NCBI RefSeq assembly: GCF_016862075.1
Contig: NZ_BOMG01000003.1
Span: forward strand, 1 to 64,000
From: Actinoplanes couchii
GTDB lineage: Bacteria; Actinomycetota; Actinomycetes; Mycobacteriales; Micromonosporaceae
Direction: 5' to 3'
Length of the DNA stretch: 64,000 bases
Shown here: in pieces, positions 44,602 through 53,952 of the stretch
Layout: the number at the start of each line of letters is the position of its first letter
How positions within the stretch are numbered: the stretch's first letter is position 1
Program-made: the position numbers and the translations under genes
The notes under the pieces: generated by a model
Seen by the model: the letters and a program-made list of their open reading frames with translations, nothing else
Database searches by the model: none
What the model was told of the DNA's origin: nothing

Positions 44602-45133
44602 CGTCCACCTCCCAACGACGTCGCAGGTTCGCCATCCCACGCCGGATATGACTCTTGACCGTGCCGAGCGGCAGCCCGGTGACCGCCGCTATCTGGGGAT
44701 GGCTGAGATCGTCGAAGAACGCCAGTTCCAGTGTGCGCCGTTGCTCCTCGGGCAGCCGTTTCATCTCGTCGGCGACCACCAGACGGTCCACGACACGGTC
44801 CGGTGACTCCTCGACCACCGGTGCCGGCGCCTGGACCTGCACGGACTCGGTCGTCCGCTGGTCACGGGTGGCCGCCCGGATCCGGTCCACCGTCTTGCGC
44901 CGGGCGATGCCGAGCAACCAGCCCAGGATCGTGCCCCGCTGTGGATCGAACCCGTCCCGCCCGGTCCACGCGGCCACAAACGTCACCTGGGTGACGTCCT
45001 CGGCGTCGGCCCGGTTGCCCAGCAGGCGTTGCGCCAGATGCAGGACGGCCGCGCCGTGCCGGTCATACACCTCACGCAAGGCTGTCTCGTCGCCGGCGCG
45101 TAACCGCTCGGCGAGCTCGTTGTCGGAGTTCAT
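44552..45133 (-). CDS. ECF sigma factor, SigK-like
   Basis: 193 aa. Region 2: AEDVTQVTFVAAWTGRDGF ... GWLLGIARRKTVDRIR; region 4: LPEEQRRTLELAFFDDLSHPQ ... GTVKSHIRRGMANLRRRW. Order sigma - anti-sigma - FAS1 supports a SigK/RskA pair. The 246-bp region upstream (45134-45380) is shared with the divergent dioxygenase-like gene and probably carries an autoregulated promoter. Confidence 0.9.
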   Translation of the reverse strand: MNSDNELAERLRAGDETALREVYDRHGAAVLHLAQRLLGNRADAEDVTQVTFVAAWTGRDGFDPQRGTILGWLLGIARRKTVDRIRAATRDQRTTESVQVQAPAPVVEESPDRVVDRLVVADEMKRLPEEQRRTLELAFFDDLSHPQIAAVTGLPLGTVKSHIRRGMANLRRRWEVDGATTFGSRSTGPSRAL

Positions 45134-45380
45134 CGACCTCCTTCCCGATCACCAGTGCTGTCACCGACTACTTCGCTCGTGAGGTCTCCGGCGGTTGCAG
45201 CGGATCTGCCGGGCAGAGTATGCGGGCGCACACCGTGGATCTGCACGGCGCGGTCACGGCCGGCGGGGCTGCACCGGCGTACCCGGGCGATGGATTTCAG
45301 AGATCTTTCAGCGACTCTCCTGGATCCGTGCAGGATCGTCGGGGATTCTCGGTGCTTGATGCCGAGAGCGGAGTGAACCT
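45134..45380. promoter_or_regulatory. Divergent promoter region, sigma factor and dioxygenase-like gene
   Basis: 247 bp with no gene. Should carry the promoters of both neighbours. No consensus could be fixed by eye; a ribosome site (CGGAG) for the right-hand gene lies at about 45370. Confidence 0.4.
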
Positions 45381-46268
45381 GTGCAGCAGTCTTCGGAGTC
45401 CATGTACCAGGGGCGGCGCCTGCCGCGGCCGGACGAGGAAGTGACCGATCAGGGGCTGGGGTTCGACCTGGCCACCCTGATGCGGCGGCGCCAGTTGTTG
45501 CGCGCCTTCGGTGCCGGCGCGGCCGTCCTCGGGATCGCCGCGTGCACTCGGGAACCCGCGACCCCGGCCACTCCGGCGCCCCCGGCGACCGGTGCGCCGT
45601 CCGCTGCTCCGGCGTCGTCCCCGGCGGCCGCGGGAATCCGGATCCCGGAGGAGACACAGGGGCCCTTCCCCGGTGACGGCTCCAACGGACCCGACGTCCT
45701 CGAACGCAGCGGCGTGGTGCGCAGTGACGTCCGGGCGAGTCTCGACGGTTCCGGCCCGGTGCCCGGCGTGGCCCTCGCGCTGGAACTCACCGTCAGCGAT
45801 CTGGCCACCGGCGGCGGGCCGCTCACCGGCGCGGCCGTCTACATCTGGCAGTGCGACCGCGACGGGCGGTATTCGATGTACAGCGACGGCGTGACCCGGC
45901 AGACGTTCCTGCGGGGCGTGCAGATCGTCGACCGGGCCGGCAAGGTCAGATTCACCAGCGTCTTTCCCGGTTGTTATCCGGGCCGGTGGCCGCACGTCCA
46001 CTTCGAGGTGTACCCGGACCGGGCGGGCATCACCGACCACACCGCGGTGATCGCGACCTCGCAGCTGGCCTTCCCGCAAGGCGTCTGCGAGGAGGCCTAC
46101 GCGCAACCGGGATACCGGGAGTCGGCGGCCAACCTGGCCGGCGTCACCCTGGACACCGACATGGTCTTCCGGGACGACCACGCGGTGACCCAGATGGCAA
46201 CCGTCACCGGCGACGCCGTTCAGGGATACGCGGCGAGCCTCGCCGTCCACGTCGACACCCGCCGCTGA
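45381..46268 (+). CDS. Intradiol dioxygenase-like lipoprotein (Tat-type leader)
   Basis: 295 aa from GTG 45381. An N-terminal extension of about 35 residues leads to RRRQLLRAFGAGAAVLGIAAC, a twin-arginine leader ending in a lipobox, then a Pro/Ala-rich linker. The C-terminal domain has the intradiol dioxygenase fold with iron-ligand-like residues: IWQCDRDGRYS (Trp/Cys variant of VWHA-GxY), GCYPGRWPHVHFEV (Tyr/His/His). Secreted members of this family are common in actinobacteria and mostly uncharacterised. The Tyr and two His ligands appear present; the substrate is unknown. Confidence 0.82.
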   Translation: MQQSSESMYQGRRLPRPDEEVTDQGLGFDLATLMRRRQLLRAFGAGAAVLGIAACTREPATPATPAPPATGAPSAAPASSPAAAGIRIPEETQGPFPGDGSNGPDVLERSGVVRSDVRASLDGSGPVPGVALALELTVSDLATGGGPLTGAAVYIWQCDRDGRYSMYSDGVTRQTFLRGVQIVDRAGKVRFTSVFPGCYPGRWPHVHFEVYPDRAGITDHTAVIATSQLAFPQGVCEEAYAQPGYRESAANLAGVTLDTDMVFRDDHAVTQMATVTGDAVQGYAASLAVHVDTRR

Positions 46269-46326
46269 ACACCGATCCGGGAAAGGACATAGTCACAGCG
46301 GCCGGGAAAGAGAGTGGTAAGAGACG

Positions 46327-46355
46327 GTAAAAGAAAAGGAAGGCTTTCTTTACCG
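46327..46355 (+). terminator. AT-rich hairpin
   Basis: GGTAAAAGAAA / TTTCTTTACC with one bulged A and an 8-nt loop, 58 bp after the dioxygenase-like stop. Rare AT-rich hairpin in this genome; a terminator or part of the TerC leader. Confidence 0.5.
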
Positions 46356-46406
46356 ATCTCCGTGCTAGGTGAGAAATTCCTGGCAATACGATGGGACAGG
46401 CATGAT

Positions 46407-46429
46407 CGCAGTGCCCGCTGGGCACTGCG
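46407..46429 (+). promoter_or_regulatory. Hairpin before the TerC ribosome site
   Basis: CGCAGTGCCC-GCT-GGGCACTGCG, a perfect 10-bp stem directly adjoining the GGGG ribosome site of terC. Possible translational control; no known manganese-riboswitch core was recognised. Confidence 0.45.
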
Positions 46430-46434
46430 GGGCC

Positions 46435-47433
46435 ATGCTTGAGGTCTCCCTGCTCGGATGGGGTGTGACGATCGCCGTCATCGTCGCCCTGCTTGCCCTC
46501 GATTTGACTCTCGGGGTGCTTCGTCCACACGTCGTCGGTTTCCGTGAGGCGGCCGGCTGGTCGATTTTCTACATCGCCGTCGCGATCGTTTTCGGGGTGG
46601 TCTTCGCCAATGTCCACGGCTGGGGATTCGGCACCGAATATTTCGCCGGATACATCGTCGAGAAGAGTCTGTCGGTCGACAATCTCTTCGTCTTCGTCAT
46701 CATCATGAGCACGTTCGCCGTACCCGAGCGCTATCAGCAGGAGGTGCTGACGTTCGGCATCATCATCGCGCTGATCCTGCGGGTCGTCTTCATCGCGGTC
46801 GGCGCGGCGCTGCTGAACCTGTTCTCGTTCATGTTCCTGGTCTTCGGCCTGATCCTGCTGTACACGGCGTTCCAGCTGTTCCGGCACCGGGACGAGGATC
46901 CGAGCATCGAGGACAACGCCCTGGTCCGCGCGGGCCGCCGGTTCCTGCCGGTGACCGAGGACTACGTCGAGGGCAAGATGGTCACCCGGGTCGACGGCAA
47001 GCGAATGTTCACGCCGATGTTCCTGGTGCTGCTGGCGATCGGCGGCACCGACCTGCTGTTCGCGCTGGACTCCATTCCCGCGGTGTTCGGAGTGACCTCG
47101 GAGGCGTACATCGTCTTCGTCGCCAACGCGTTCGCCCTGCTCGGCCTGCGGGCGCTGTTCTTCCTGGTCAAGGGCCTACTCGACCGTCTCGTCTACCTGT
47201 CCACGGGTCTGTCGGTCATCCTGGCGTTCATCGGTGTCAAGCTGGTGCTGCATTGGGCCCACAAGGACGTCAGCGCGGCGGTTCCCGAGGTCGGCACCCC
47301 GGTCTCGCTCGGCGTCATCATCGGCATCCTGGTGATCACCACAGTGGCCAGCCTGATCAGATCCGGCCAGGACCCGTCGCTCAAGGCGCACGCCGGCAGC
47401 CTCCGCGCCTCCAGCGACCGCGAAGAGCACTAG
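46435..47433 (+). CDS. TerC-family integral membrane protein
   Basis: 332 aa from ATG 46435, chosen because the first membrane helix begins at once and GCGGGG precedes it; upstream in-frame ATG 46402 lies in the hairpin. Eight or nine membrane helices with the TerC signature acidic residues (LTLGVLRPH, KSLSVDNLFVF, GGTDLLFALDSIPAVFGVT). TerC proteins are linked to manganese efflux and metalation of exported proteins. Not next to tellurite-resistance genes here. Confidence 0.92.
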   Translation: MLEVSLLGWGVTIAVIVALLALDLTLGVLRPHVVGFREAAGWSIFYIAVAIVFGVVFANVHGWGFGTEYFAGYIVEKSLSVDNLFVFVIIMSTFAVPERYQQEVLTFGIIIALILRVVFIAVGAALLNLFSFMFLVFGLILLYTAFQLFRHRDEDPSIEDNALVRAGRRFLPVTEDYVEGKMVTRVDGKRMFTPMFLVLLAIGGTDLLFALDSIPAVFGVTSEAYIVFVANAFALLGLRALFFLVKGLLDRLVYLSTGLSVILAFIGVKLVLHWAHKDVSAAVPEVGTPVSLGVIIGILVITTVASLIRSGQDPSLKAHAGSLRASSDREEH

Positions 47434-47436
47434 TCC

Positions 47437-47529
47437 GGCTGTTCCTGCCAGTGCTAGGCGCCGCCAGCCCTGGATCTCCGGAGGGCTGGCTGGCGCCGGG
47501 CGACGCCGCGATCGTCGCGGTATGACCTC
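47437..47529 (+). repeat. 93-bp repeated element, copy B (leader of the MFS gene)
   Basis: Same element as 40443-40535. Here it fills the gap between the TerC stop and the MFS start and includes the MFS ATG (47522). The long hairpin is stronger in this copy (GGCGCC arms extend the 9-bp stem), and a CCGCGA-TCG-TCGCGG hairpin ends 1 nt before the ATG, where no ribosome site is visible. Confidence 0.85.
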
Positions 47530-48928
47530 TTCCGTACGTGAACGGCTCACCCTGGCCGTTCTGCTGACCGCGAGTTTCACGCTCGCCGTCGACTTCTCCA
47601 TTCTCAACGTGGCGCTGCCGGTGATCGGGGCGGAGGTCGGCTTCTCGCTGACCGGGCTGCAGTGGATCGCTACCTCCTTCGCGCTGTGCGCGGCCGGGTT
47701 CACCCTGACGTTCGGGCGGGTCGGTGATCTGTTCGGCCGGCGTCGCCTCTTCCTCGGTGGTGTCGCCGTGCTCGGCGTGTCGTCGCTGGTCGGCGGGCTG
47801 GCCGAGACACCGCCGGTGCTGCTCGCCGCCCGGGCCGCCCAGGGACTGGCGACGGCGGCCGTCACCCCGGCCGCGTTGTCGCTGCTGACCACGTCCTTCC
47901 CGGAAGGGCCGCGGCGGGAACGGGCGCTCGGCCTCAACGGCGCGCTGATGGCGGCCGGCTTCACCACCGGGGCCGTCGCCGGGGGCCTGCTCGCCGACCT
48001 GTTGTCGTGGCGGTGGGCGTTCTTCGTCAACGTGGCCGTCGCGGTGGCCGTGTTGGTCGTCGGCCCGTTCGTGCTGGTCGAGAGCCGGCCCGCGAGGCGG
48101 CCGCGGGTCGATCTGCCCGGGGCGGTCACGGTCACCGGTGGATTGCTTTCGCTGGTGTACGGGTTGACGGCCGCCGCCGAGCATTCCTGGACCGATCGGC
48201 GTACGGTCGCGGCTCTGCTCGTGGGTTTGCTGTTGCTCGTCGTGTTCTGGCAGGTGGAGAAGCGGGTCTCCGAGCCGCTCGTGCCGGTGGCGATCCTGCG
48301 TCGGCGTACCGTCGCAGGGGGGAATGTGGCCGGGTTGCTCGCCTTCGCCACCGAGACGTCGCTGGTGTTCGTGCTGACCCTCTACCTGCAGTCGGTGCTG
48401 GGCTTCACACCGTTGAGCGCCGGGATCTCGCTGGCCGTGCTGGGCGTCGGCACCGTCATCGGCGGCATCGCCGGGCCGTGGGTGATCGCCCGGCTCGGTA
48501 GTGTCCGGGCGCTCGTCGCCGGTCTGCTGGTGCAGGCGGGCGCGACCCTGTCGTTGGTCGCCCTGGGCGATTCGACACGCTGGTTGCCGCTGCTGCTGGC
48601 TGCCACGTTCGCCGGCGGTGTCGCCAACCTGGTGGCGATCGTCGGCTTCATGGTGACCGCGACCTCGGGGCTGCCCGACGGGGAACAGGGGCTCGCCACC
48701 GGGCTGGCCACGATGAGCCAGCAGGTCGGCATCACGATGGGCATCCCGGTCATGTCGGCGGTGCTCGGCCTGAGCCTGCAGCTGTCCGCGCTGCGAACGG
48801 CGATCGGTGTCAACGCCGCACTGTGCGTTGCCGCTGCGGTGCTGGCCGGCGTGGTCCTGCGCACCCCACGTCAGGGCAAGCTGGTACTGGCAGGGTCAGG
48901 CAACTCTGCTCCCGCCGGACGACACTGA
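47522..48928 (+). CDS. MFS drug exporter, EmrB/QacA (DHA2) type
   Basis: 468 aa with about 14 hydrophobic helices. Motifs: LDFSILNVALP equivalent (AVDFSILNVALP), GRVGDLFGRRRLFLGG loop 2-3 motif, and GAVAGGLLADLLSWRWAFFVN motif C. This class exports cationic drugs or peptides by proton antiport. Its ATG has no ribosome site but sits at the end of the repeated 93-bp element. The XRE-type regulator follows after 5 bp, suggesting a drug-response pair. Confidence 0.9.
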   Translation: MTSSVRERLTLAVLLTASFTLAVDFSILNVALPVIGAEVGFSLTGLQWIATSFALCAAGFTLTFGRVGDLFGRRRLFLGGVAVLGVSSLVGGLAETPPVLLAARAAQGLATAAVTPAALSLLTTSFPEGPRRERALGLNGALMAAGFTTGAVAGGLLADLLSWRWAFFVNVAVAVAVLVVGPFVLVESRPARRPRVDLPGAVTVTGGLLSLVYGLTAAAEHSWTDRRTVAALLVGLLLLVVFWQVEKRVSEPLVPVAILRRRTVAGGNVAGLLAFATETSLVFVLTLYLQSVLGFTPLSAGISLAVLGVGTVIGGIAGPWVIARLGSVRALVAGLLVQAGATLSLVALGDSTRWLPLLLAATFAGGVANLVAIVGFMVTATSGLPDGEQGLATGLATMSQQVGITMGIPVMSAVLGLSLQLSALRTAIGVNAALCVAAAVLAGVVLRTPRQGKLVLAGSGNSAPAGRH

Positions 48929-48933
48929 AGAAC

Positions 48934-49857
48934 ATGACCGACGAGACCGGACCGGGCGAGCTCGGCGATTTCCTGCGCAGCCGCCGGGCCCGCGTCTCAC
49001 CGGAGCAGGCCGGCATCACCTCGTACGGCCGCCGCCGTGTAGAAGGTCTTCGGCGCGAGGAACTGGCCCAGCTGGCCGGGGTCAGCGCCACCTACTACAC
49101 CCGGCTCGAACAGGGGCAGAGCAGCAACGCGTCGGCGTCGGTGATCGACGCGATCGCGCGGGCGCTGCACCTCGACGACGACGAACGCGGCCACCTGCAC
49201 GACCTGGCCCGGCCGCGGCGCGCCCGACGCCCACGGCCGGCCCGGCCGGAGACGGCGCCTCCGGGCCTGCGGCAGCTGCTCGCCGCCATGACCGGCGTCG
49301 CGGCGATCGTGGTCGGCCGGCGCACCGAGGTGCTCGCCTGGAATCCGCTCGGCCATGCGCTGCTCGCCGGCCACACCGACGTCGCGGCGCCGGACCGGCC
49401 CGTGGACCGGCCGAACCTCACCCGGATGCTGTTCCTCGATCCACACACCGAGGAGCTGTACGTACGCCGGCCGGAGGAGGTGGCCCGGGCCATCGCCTCG
49501 TTGCGGCTGGTCGCCGGGCGGCACCCGGACGATCCCGAGTTGGCGTCGCTGGTCGGTGAGCTGACGATGAGAAGCGCCGAGTTCGCCGCGGCGTGGTCGC
49601 GGCACCCGGTGCGGACCTGCACTTCCGGCAGCAAACTGTTCCGTCACCCCGAGGTGGGTGATCTCGAGCTGGCTTTCGAGGTCCTGCACCTGCCGGGCGA
49701 CGCCGGGCAGCGGCTGATCACCTACACCGCGGCGCCGGGCAGCCCGTCCGAGGCGGCTCTGCGGCTGCTCGAGGTCACCGGCGCCCTTTCAGGGCCTCGT
49801 CGCGGCGGCAGCCGTCGCGGCGACGGTCAGCGGGTCGACGGGCGGGCGGCCGAGTAG
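48934..49857 (+). CDS. XRE-family regulator with MmyB-like ligand domain
   Basis: 307 aa from ATG 48934 (5 bp after the MFS stop). N-terminal helix-turn-helix (RRVEGLRREELAQLAGVSATYYTRLEQG) typical of the MmyB family, then a PAS-like ligand domain (GRRTEVLAWNPLGHALL ... TGSKLFRHPEVG DLEL). The last about 23 residues (Arg/Gly-rich) overlap the convergent NmrA-type gene by 69 bp and may be a run-on after a lost stop. Confidence 0.88.
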   Translation: MTDETGPGELGDFLRSRRARVSPEQAGITSYGRRRVEGLRREELAQLAGVSATYYTRLEQGQSSNASASVIDAIARALHLDDDERGHLHDLARPRRARRPRPARPETAPPGLRQLLAAMTGVAAIVVGRRTEVLAWNPLGHALLAGHTDVAAPDRPVDRPNLTRMLFLDPHTEELYVRRPEEVARAIASLRLVAGRHPDDPELASLVGELTMRSAEFAAAWSRHPVRTCTSGSKLFRHPEVGDLELAFEVLHLPGDAGQRLITYTAAPGSPSEAALRLLEVTGALSGPRRGGSRRGDGQRVDGRAAE

Positions 49858-50595
49858 CCGGGCGAGGTCGGGGCCGGTGCCGCCGAGGAAGCCGTGCCGG
49901 ACGCCGCTGGCGATCGAGGTGAGCATCGGCGGCTGGAACGGCAGGAGAGCGCCGTCGGCCAGTAGCCGGGCCCGGTATTCGCCGAGCCCGACGGCGCGGT
50001 GCGTGACACCGAGACGATCAGCGACGTCGGTGGCCGTGACCGGGGCGCCGACCAGGTCGTAGATCCGGCCGTCATGCGCGGCCGGGTCGCTTGCCACCAC
50101 CGCTGCCGCGGCGGCCAGATCCGCCCGCGCCACCGCGGCGAGCGCGCCGTCGCCGAACGCCGATTCCACGCCGTCGGGTGTCCAGGTCAGCAGTGCACCG
50201 AACAGTTCGGCGTAGAGCCCGTTGCGCAGAATGGTCCACCCGAATCCGCCGGCTTCGATCATCCGCTCGGTGCCCCGATGGGCGAGCGCGAAGCCGAGGT
50301 GGTCGCCCGCTCCGGTCAGGCTGGTGTAGACCACGTGACCCACGCCGTCGCGGGTCGCGGCGTCGAGAACGGCGCGGTGGCGGGTGATGACCCGGTCGTC
50401 TTCGGCGTACCCGGCCGAGACGAGGACCAGGGTCGCGATGCCGGTGAGGTCGAGGCTGTGCGGCCGGTCGAAGTCGAGGGCACGTTGCCCGGACTCGGGA
50501 GTGCGGCTTCCGCCGATGGCGGGCACTCCTCGCCCGGCCAGTTCGTGCAGAGTGAGCGAGGCCAGCTGCCCGTTCGCGCCTGTCACCATGATCAT
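49789..50595 (-). CDS. NmrA-like NAD(P)-binding protein
   Basis: 268 aa beginning with the Rossmann motif MVTGANGQLAS (GxxGxL-type). Resembles atypical short-chain dehydrogenases that act as redox sensors or quinone oxidoreductases (YtfG/QorB-like): YTSLTGAG and GWTILRNGLYAE are family hallmarks. Divergent from the HxlR regulator, 87 bp between starts, a common pairing. Confidence 0.85.
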   Translation of the reverse strand: MIMVTGANGQLASLTLHELAGRGVPAIGGSRTPESGQRALDFDRPHSLDLTGIATLVLVSAGYAEDDRVITRHRAVLDAATRDGVGHVVYTSLTGAGDHLGFALAHRGTERMIEAGGFGWTILRNGLYAELFGALLTWTPDGVESAFGDGALAAVARADLAAAAAVVASDPAAHDGRIYDLVGAPVTATDVADRLGVTHRAVGLGEYRARLLADGALLPFQPPMLTSIASGVRHGFLGGTGPDLARLLGRPPVDPLTVAATAAAATRP

Positions 50596-50682
50596 TGTGG
50601 TTCGGTCTCCCGCCGTGGTTCTCTTCGGTAACTACGGTGCGATCCTGAATCCGATGCATCAGGCCCACAAGGAGGCATTTCC

Positions 50683-51105
50683 GTGTCACCGACGCACACC
50701 GAGGTAACCCACAGCGGCGCGGACCTCGAACCCTGCGGGCAGCCGGACCACCCCGACTGCGGGATCCGCGACGTCCTCGACCGGGTCGGCGACAAATGGT
50801 CGGTCCTGGTGATCGTCGAACTCGCCGGCGGGCCGCGGCGCTTCCGGCAACTCCAGCAGGCCGTCGACGGGATCTCCCAGCGGATGCTGACCCTCACGGT
50901 GCGACGTCTGGAACGCGACGGCCTGGTGCTGCGCACGGTCTACGCGACCGTGCCGGCCCAGGTCGACTACCGCCTCACCGCGACCGGCGCCAGCCTCACC
51001 CACCTGGTCAAAGCACTCGCCGACTGGTCCCTGGAAAACCGCGCCGCCATCGCCGGCGCCCGGGACACCTACGACCAGGAACACCCCGGCAACGACATCC
51101 GATGA
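50683..51105 (+). CDS. HxlR-family transcriptional regulator
   Basis: 140 aa from GTG 50683 with AAGGAGG upstream. Winged helix with the HxlR core: CGIRDVLDRVGDKWSVLVI, FRQLQQAVDGISQRMLTLTV, RRLERDGLVLRTVY. Two Cys near the N-terminus (CGQPDHPDCG) fit redox-sensing members. Probably controls the divergent NmrA-like gene. Confidence 0.9.
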   Translation: MSPTHTEVTHSGADLEPCGQPDHPDCGIRDVLDRVGDKWSVLVIVELAGGPRRFRQLQQAVDGISQRMLTLTVRRLERDGLVLRTVYATVPAQVDYRLTATGASLTHLVKALADWSLENRAAIAGARDTYDQEHPGNDIR

Positions 51106-51216
51106 CCTGGTGATCCACGTGTCTCATGAAGGATCGGCATGATGCCGAAGGTGTGGGCGTCGCCCGGTTCCGTTGTCGCGGTGCGCGTGTATCAGAAGGA
51201 GCTCTCTTCGATGGCC

Positions 51217-51852
51217 TTACACCCGTGCCATGTCACGAGACTCTGAGGGGAATTTCTGACCAAGAGTATTGGTCGCGGTTATTTCGTGACGCCGTTCGGA
51301 GTCTGGAACGTCGCGGCTCCAGCTCAGCGAGACAAGTTTGGCGCTTCCGCTGTTCGTCTCGAGGTTGAACCAAAAACCGCCGTTCATGTACGGCACCGGG
51401 AACCACAGTTGCGGCCGGTCAAGCTCCCGGAGAACCTCGAGTTCGGGTAGCCGTATCTTGTGGTGCTGGAGGATCGTGCCGACCCTGCTTTTGATCACGG
51501 CGTGGAAGCGCTGCTGAATCGTCGCCAACGTTGCTTCGTTCAGCCCCAGCTTGTCCGGCGGCTCAAGGGTGCCCAGCAGATGGTCGTGCCCGCGACGTTT
51601 GGCGATGTCGATCGGCCGCTCGCCCTTTGCCTCCCGAAGTCCGCGCCATGCGCCCTTCATGATCAGCTCCCGTACCACCCCAACCGTCGCACCGCCGTGC
51701 GCGGCCTGATGCAACGGGGCGTAGCGCGACTGGCCGTCCGGACGGGCCGAGTTCACGAGGTCCGGCTGCCCGCTCAGCACGTCCATCACCGCGTGCCGGT
51801 CATAAGTCTTGGCGACGTCCGCGAGCCGACGACGAATCGCAAGACCTTCGGG
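51217..51852 (-). pseudogene. Ankyrin-repeat protein with doubtful start
   Basis: The frame encodes one or two ankyrin-like repeats (PLHQAAHGGATVGVVRELI, RPIDIAKRRGHDHLLGTLEP) and a C-terminal domain ending in ESRDMARV. Clear coding continues upstream of the first possible starts (GTG 51789, then ATG): LAIRRRLADVAKTYDRHAVM, back to a TGA near 51853. Homologues have about 25 more residues at the N-terminus, so the original start is probably lost. Translation from GTG 51789 (190 aa) cannot be excluded. Confidence 0.55.
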
Positions 51853-51950
51853 TGATCAGGGCTTCGCGTGTATCTCGCCGTCAGACCTTTACCGACCGAG
51901 ATCGCCGGACCTGCTCCATATTTCCGTCCTCCGACGTCTCTGCGTCGGGA

Positions 51951-53819
51951 TCAGCTTTTCGAGGGGACCGGCAAGGCACCGAAGGTCAATGCTCTGACGA
52001 TGAAGGCTGCGGCGGCCCCTGAAGCTTCGCGTCTGGTGTCGTCGGTCAGTTCGCCGGTGCCCCAGTCGGAGATGCCCTTGACCATGATCCAGCCGCTGCG
52101 GCGGCCGGCCGTGGTCACGTAGACGCCGGTCAGCTCCATCTCGCCGGCCGATGCCTCCGGGAACTGGCGGCGCAGCTTCGCGCGCAACTTTGCGCTGCTC
52201 ACCAGAGTGTTGCCGGACAGGACCGTGCCGAAGTGGACCGGCCGGCCCGTCCAGCCGTATGTCGCCGCCTTGAGCGCCAGATACAGCGGTGTGCTCGCCT
52301 GGACCCGCTCGCCGCGCCAGATGGTGCCGCGGTCGGTGACCTTCTGATGGTCGATGTTCTGCACGTATTCGGAGACGACGACGTCGCCGATCTCCTGCTT
52401 GCCACCGTCCCACTGGCGTGACCACAGGCCGAAGCAGATGCCGGCCAGGATCACGTAGTCGGGATTCACCACCGGGATCAGGCGTTCCGCGGTCAGCGTC
52501 ATCGCGGCCGGGGTGGCGGTGCCCTGGGCGGACTGGGCGACGAGCACCTCGGTGTCCTGGTCGCCGAGCCGGCCCAGCCGGAAGACCGGGTAGCCGTTCA
52601 TCGTGTCGGGCTCCGGCTGCCTGCCGTTCACGGCGGTGACCGCGCTGATCACGGCGTCCCGTTCGACGTCCAGCACGGTCAGGACCAGGACCCGGATGCG
52701 GCGGTTGATCGTCGTACTCAAGTGGATGTCGGTCCTTTCCTGTCGTTTTTTGAACGTGCTCGCCTGCCGCCAGCCCGCGACTGCCAGGCAGAGCAGGACG
52801 ACCAGGGCCAGCGGCGGCATCAGCCAGCCGAAGATCCGTGCCTGCCGGGTGGCGGGGGCCAGACCGGCGTCGTCGAGGAACATGCGGTTGATCAGCCAGG
52901 TCACGGCGTCGATCCAGGTCGCCGGGTGGGCGGCACAGTCCCGGGCGGCGGCGCACGCGGCGGCCTCGGCGTCCGCGGTGAGCTGGGCGACCACACCGAC
53001 GACGAGTGCCGTGCCGGCCAGGAGCACCGGGATGAAACTGATCGGCCGGTGCGCCCCGGGATCGGGTGGCTGGAAACCACCGCCGTCGAGCACGACGTAC
53101 ACCCCGGGGCGGTCCGGGCCCGAACCGGTGGCCGACGGCGCGACCGATACCGCCTTCCGGGCCTCCGCGGTGGTGATCGCGCGTTCCAGGCACATCAGGG
53201 CGTGGGTGCCCTCCGCCACGTCCGGCCGGATGTTGGCCCTCGTCAGCTGCTGCGACCTCTCCAGAGCGACTCGCAGCAGCCGATCGGCCTTCGCCGGATC
53301 GGTCAGGTGGGCCAGGACCACGGTCCAGTGCAGACCACGGGCGCTGTCGTCGGGCGTACCCCGCATCCGCCTGAGGGTTCGCGGGATCAGCCCGACAGTC
53401 ATCTGCCCCGAGATGTACAGCAGCGCGACACCGACGAGCAGAAGAGCCAGAAGCTTTCCCACCTGCGGTACGAACGACGTCGGCACGCTCAGGACCAGCA
53501 GCAGAACCGGTGGGACGCCGAACACCAAGTGATCCCACCAGCGGTCCAGACGGCCGGACCAGGTGCGCCCGGCGTCGCTGCCCGCCCACTCCCGGCCCCG
53601 GGCGATCGGTGGCTCCAGCAGGGCGAACTCGTCGGCGGACCGCCAGACCAGGCGACCGTCACGGGCGGCGGCGTAGAGCAACAGCCCGAGCGGTGGACGG
53701 GACCGGTGGATGGCGACGCCGGGCGGGCGCACCGTGTCCCGGACCTGCCGCCAGAACGGCGTCGCGCGCACCGCACGAGCCGCTTCCCGGCAGGCCTTCA
53801 GGTCGGGGGAGACCGACAT
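51951..53819 (-). CDS. Membrane protein with C-terminal nucleoside phosphorylase (PNP/UDP) domain
   Basis: 622 aa. Four hydrophobic helices (about residues 95-135, 250-275, 325-350) mark a membrane-anchored N-terminal two thirds; residues about 385-615 form a nucleoside phosphorylase/MTA-SAH nucleosidase-like domain (RVLVLTVLDVERDAV, VILAGICFGL, and MVKGISDWG-type C-terminal motif; EMELTG where EMEGAG is usual). PNP domains fused to sensor or membrane parts are frequent effectors in bacterial immune proteins, cleaving nucleosides or NAD-related substrates. Divergent from the CHAT gene. Confidence 0.8.
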   Translation of the reverse strand: MSVSPDLKACREAARAVRATPFWRQVRDTVRPPGVAIHRSRPPLGLLLYAAARDGRLVWRSADEFALLEPPIARGREWAGSDAGRTWSGRLDRWWDHLVFGVPPVLLLVLSVPTSFVPQVGKLLALLLVGVALLYISGQMTVGLIPRTLRRMRGTPDDSARGLHWTVVLAHLTDPAKADRLLRVALERSQQLTRANIRPDVAEGTHALMCLERAITTAEARKAVSVAPSATGSGPDRPGVYVVLDGGGFQPPDPGAHRPISFIPVLLAGTALVVGVVAQLTADAEAAACAAARDCAAHPATWIDAVTWLINRMFLDDAGLAPATRQARIFGWLMPPLALVVLLCLAVAGWRQASTFKKRQERTDIHLSTTINRRIRVLVLTVLDVERDAVISAVTAVNGRQPEPDTMNGYPVFRLGRLGDQDTEVLVAQSAQGTATPAAMTLTAERLIPVVNPDYVILAGICFGLWSRQWDGGKQEIGDVVVSEYVQNIDHQKVTDRGTIWRGERVQASTPLYLALKAATYGWTGRPVHFGTVLSGNTLVSSAKLRAKLRRQFPEASAGEMELTGVYVTTAGRRSGWIMVKGISDWGTGELTDDTRREASGAAAAFIVRALTFGALPVPSKS

Positions 53820-53952
53820 CCGTCCATGGTGCCCGGATCATGTCCCTCCCGCATCCGGAGGCTACCCGGAACGGGGTCCGCCGAACGCGGCATTGTCGCC
53901 CCGCGGGACCGGCACCATGCTGGGAACATGATGGCCGAAGGCTTGCTCTGAC

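Noticed and set aside
46270..46434. Manganese (yybP-ykoY) riboswitch upstream of terC
   Set aside because: The conserved loop sequences of that class could not be found by eye; only two generic hairpins are present.
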